From the NCBI RefSeq assembly GCF_002295115.1, contig NZ_NSFV01000007.1, forward strand, positions 248,001 to 312,000: a stretch of 64,000 bases of DNA, read 5' to 3'. Shown here piece by piece: positions 61,453 through 64,000 of this stretch. The stretch is from Mesorhizobium sp. WSM4311. Its GTDB lineage: Bacteria > Pseudomonadota > Alphaproteobacteria > Rhizobiales > Rhizobiaceae. Under the pieces are notes generated by a model that saw nothing but the letters and a program-made list of their open reading frames with translations, was not told the DNA's origin and ran no database searches. A program made the position numbers and the translations under genes. Numbering within the stretch: the stretch's first letter is position 1; each line of letters starts with the position of its first letter.

Positions 61453-63507
61453 ATGATGCAGAATGATCGACCTGATTTTCTATCGCTTGCAGACGCCGCC
61501 GATTATGTCGGTGTCTCAAAGGATACTCTTCGACGTTGGGATGCCGCCGAGAAGCTGAAACCCGTAAGGCGGCCGGGCAGCGGCTACCGCTTTTATCGAC
61601 GCGCTGACCTCGAACCATTTCGTCTCGAATATAAGCGGGCCGAGCAAGCGATTTCGAATGATGACCATCTGTTTCAAACTCTGACGGCCGACATCGAGGC
61701 AAACGTCTTGGTACGCGAGCCGCAGCAGGGGGCACATAAGGCAGTTCGCACCCACTTCGCGGCATCGAACGACTCCGTGATCCTTCAGATACCGGTTGGT
61801 TGCGGAAAGACGGGTGTCATCGCCACGTTGCCCTTTGGCATTGCGCAGGGACGGACACTCGTCATCACCCCGAATCTGACGATCAGGAAAGGCGTCGCAG
61901 AAGCGCTGGACATCACGAATCCCAAAAACTTCTGGCGGCGCACCGCCGTGCTGCACGATTTCTCAGCTGGTCCATTCCGTGCTGTTTTGGACGGTGTCGA
62001 TGCCAACCTTCACGATTGCAATGACAGCCAATTTGTCATCACAAATATTCATCAGCTCGCCAGTTCGGCGGACAGGTGGTTGCCGCAGTTCCCACCGAAT
62101 TATTTCGATATGATCATGGTGGACGAGGGCCACCATAATGTCGCGCCGAGCTGGGCCAAGGTCTTCGAGAAATTTCCGAATGCCAAGGTCATCAGCCTCA
62201 CTGCGACGCCGTTCCGCGGCGATGGCACACGTCCGCTCGGCAAGGTAATCTATCGCTATCCCTATACCAGAGCGATGGTGAAGGGATACATTAAGCAGAT
62301 TCATTCGCGCAACGTCGCACCCTCCGAACTGTATTTCACATACAGGGACGATACCCGTCGTCACACCCTCGAAGAGGTGATGACATTGCGGGAAAACGCC
62401 TGGTTCCGCCGGGGCGTCGCGCTGGCGCCGGAATGCAACGCCCACATCGTTGACGCGAGCATTAAGTACCTCCGGGAACTACGCGAGCGCACCGGCTTCA
62501 GGCACCAGATTATAGCGGTCGCCTGCTCCGTCGATCACGCTCGCCAAGTGCGCTCCTTGTACGAAGAGCGCGGGCTGAAAGCGCAGGAAATTTATGGCGA
62601 GATGACTGACGAGCTAAAGGACCGGGTCATCGAAAACCTCCGCAGCGGGAAGCTCGATTGCATCGTGCAGGTGCAGATGCTGGGGGAGGGCTTCGACCAT
62701 CCTCCGCTTAGCGTCGCCGCGATCTTCCGACCCTTCGCCAGTCTCTCTCCCTACATCCAATTCGTCGGCCGCGTGATGCGTGTCGTGCATGAGGCGAAGC
62801 CCGAACACCAGGATAACAACGCTTATGTCGTCTCTCACATCGGGTTGAACACCGATGCCCATTGGGACGATTTCCGTGAGATCGACTTCGATGACCAGGC
62901 CCTCATCAGAAAATGGCTGCAGGGTCAGGACGACGAGCCGGAAAGGGACGGCAGCGGAGAGCCGCGTCGCTTCGACGTTGGGATGTTAGTCGACAGCGAG
63001 ATCATTGGATCGTTCATCAACCGCTCGTTTCTCGACCCCGAAGACGACCGCGTTCTTGAAGAAATGCTCAACCACGAAATTGGGGGAGGGATTCGGCTCC
63101 GCGACCTCATCAAGAAAGAAGTGCTGCGCGAAACCTTGCGGAATAAACAACAAGACCGCGCCGATTTGGCCGAGGTCGCGAGCCTGCCAGTGCAGCCGCA
63201 AAGCCGGCGCGTTCAAGCCCGCAAGCGGCTTTCGCAGCGCACGAATTCTGTCGTTGCCCGCATCCTGAAGGACCTTGGATATGCGATCGCCGGCCGTGAA
63301 GTCGGTAAGGCGATCAAGGCGGTCGCTGGCCGCGACAATCGGGCAGCAGTCGCCAGCCTCTTGCACACCGCTGTTAACGAGCATCTTGGCATCGGCTCGG
63401 GTAGCCGGAAGGAGCCGGGCGCCGGCGACAATGAGGATGCACTGGCGGCTCTGGACGTGCTCGGCGATCAGGTTCGGGACGCCATTAGAAAGGAGATCGG
63501 ATCGTAA
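61453..63507 (+). CDS. SF2 helicase with N-terminal MerR-like HTH
   Basis: The 684-residue protein starts with a MerR/excisionase-type helix-turn-helix (LSLADAADYVGVSKDTLRRWDAAEKLKPVRRPGSGYRFYRRADLE, residues 9-55). A DEAD/DEAH helicase core follows: motif I PVGCGKT, motif II DEGH in MIMVDEGHHN, motif III SLTATPFRGDG, motif VI QFVGRVMRV. The C-terminal third (from about residue 500) is charged and has no named domain. This fusion of a DNA-recognition helix with a translocase suggests site-directed or self-regulating activity. The next gene starts at its last base. Confidence 0.88.
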   Translation: MMQNDRPDFLSLADAADYVGVSKDTLRRWDAAEKLKPVRRPGSGYRFYRRADLEPFRLEYKRAEQAISNDDHLFQTLTADIEANVLVREPQQGAHKAVRTHFAASNDSVILQIPVGCGKTGVIATLPFGIAQGRTLVITPNLTIRKGVAEALDITNPKNFWRRTAVLHDFSAGPFRAVLDGVDANLHDCNDSQFVITNIHQLASSADRWLPQFPPNYFDMIMVDEGHHNVAPSWAKVFEKFPNAKVISLTATPFRGDGTRPLGKVIYRYPYTRAMVKGYIKQIHSRNVAPSELYFTYRDDTRRHTLEEVMTLRENAWFRRGVALAPECNAHIVDASIKYLRELRERTGFRHQIIAVACSVDHARQVRSLYEERGLKAQEIYGEMTDELKDRVIENLRSGKLDCIVQVQMLGEGFDHPPLSVAAIFRPFASLSPYIQFVGRVMRVVHEAKPEHQDNNAYVVSHIGLNTDAHWDDFREIDFDDQALIRKWLQGQDDEPERDGSGEPRRFDVGMLVDSEIIGSFINRSFLDPEDDRVLEEMLNHEIGGGIRLRDLIKKEVLRETLRNKQQDRADLAEVASLPVQPQSRRVQARKRLSQRTNSVVARILKDLGYAIAGREVGKAIKAVAGRDNRAAVASLLHTAVNEHLGIGSGSRKEPGAGDNEDALAALDVLGDQVRDAIRKEIGS

Positions 63508-63746
63508 TGCCCAAGGTCAGAGATATCCTTATTCACGTATCTGTCGAAGAGGCACAACGACAAAGAAAATGTCGGCGTAACACCAGTCACACAATTGCAA
63601 AGGGTGAGATGTGCCTTGTCGTCAAAACAAATCCAACAAACGATGATTATAGCTATAGCTTGGTCCCGGCTAAAGAAATGCTAGACACAGCATGGACGAA
63701 GCTAAAGGCCATTTACGCAAGTCTGGGGATTGCTCCGCCATCATAA
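63507..63746 (+). CDS. Small Cys/His protein downstream of the helicase (79 aa)
   Basis: The ATG shares its first base with the helicase stop codon, so translation is coupled. The 79-residue product has the segment RKCRRNTSHTIAKGEMCLVV, with Cys, His and Cys spaced like one half of a small zinc ribbon, followed by DDYSYSLVPAKEML. At the place where I would expect a second Cys pair it has Ser and Pro, so metal binding may be lost or altered. Function unknown. Confidence 0.75.
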   Translation: MPKVRDILIHVSVEEAQRQRKCRRNTSHTIAKGEMCLVVKTNPTNDDYSYSLVPAKEMLDTAWTKLKAIYASLGIAPPS

Positions 63747-64000
63747 AGTGACCAACTCACCGGTGGAGGAAAAATTGAACGGTGCAAACAGACAATGATA
63801 CGCGCCCTTTTTGTCAAGAACTGCAGGCCACGATAAGCGGCCGAGTATAGCCTGCGCGAAGAGCGTGCCCTTGTGCCGCCGCGCATTAATATCCGCTTTC
63901 GAGAAACGGTTGGGTAGACTTGAACGGCCGAAACGAGGCGCAAAGCAGTCATGCGGGCATCACTTCGTAGGATGCTGAGGCTCAGAACCGGACTGCTGAA
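63747..64000. other. Right end of the window, no gene seen
   Basis: These 254 bases after the small Cys/His gene hold only a weak minus-strand frame (63713-63952) that overlaps that gene and has no ribosome site or family support. Confidence 0.5.

Noticed and set aside
63713..63952. A 79-codon minus-strand frame at the right end
   Set aside because: It overlaps the coupled Cys/His gene and lacks a ribosome site or motif.

Overview
The window looks like chromosome of a high-GC alphaproteobacterium of the order Rhizobiales, most likely Mesorhizobium. Evidence: rhizobial-type DnaG and RpoD, an alphaproteobacterial LexA box (GAAC-N7-GAAC), several intergenic palindromic repeats of the kind scattered through Mesorhizobium genomes, a rhizopine/inositol-type moc cluster, and small accessory families (DUF982, RcnB-like) common in rhizobia. 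The genus is inferred by recognition only.

Layout. 1-10 kb: the end of a yqeY-like gene, then mostly single genes (LysR and alpha/beta hydrolase pair, L,D-transpeptidase, small DnaB-like ATPase, GNAT, P1 peptidase, MFS, Na/Pi cotransporter). 10.3-14.7 kb: dnaG and rpoD. 14.8-21 kb: GYD protein, His-tailed DMT transporter, PadR and TetR regulators with visible operators, a 33-residue ORF facing the TetR gene, and two SAM methyltransferase genes held between perfect 58-bp direct repeats. 21-25.6 kb: FAD/GcvT dehydrogenase, LysR, NmrA. 26-32.6 kb: a MocR-type activator divergent from a MocA/MocC/MocB-like operon with its own permease and ATPase, probably rhizopine or inositol-derivative uptake and catabolism. 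32.6-43 kb: transporters (MFS, AzlCD), azoreductase, regulators, a cytoplasmic HtrA-like protease facing a catalytically dead paralogue, vapBC and an SDR. 43.5-48.1 kb: a repeat-rich OmpA-family envelope protein, YcgN and secreted proteins.

48.2-64 kb is accessory. A tRNA-Ile2(CAT) gene is followed by a tyrosine integrase and an excisionase-like gene, then the 3' half of a tRNA-Arg gene. Next come a HAD phosphatase, small rhizobial ORFs, a minus-strand operon of hypothetical genes behind a LexA box (two members carry single-base frameshifts), and imuA-imuB-dnaE2 behind its own LexA box, with dnaE2 broken by an in-frame amber codon. The last 4.3 kb holds a compact two-way module: a dGTPase plus a 100-residue protein, divergent from an SF2 helicase with a MerR-like N-terminal domain plus a small Cys/His protein. 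This is the best candidate for an undescribed, probably anti-phage, system.

Gene starts were chosen by ribosome binding sites, overlaps and family length. No similarity search was possible, so family names rest on motif recognition.
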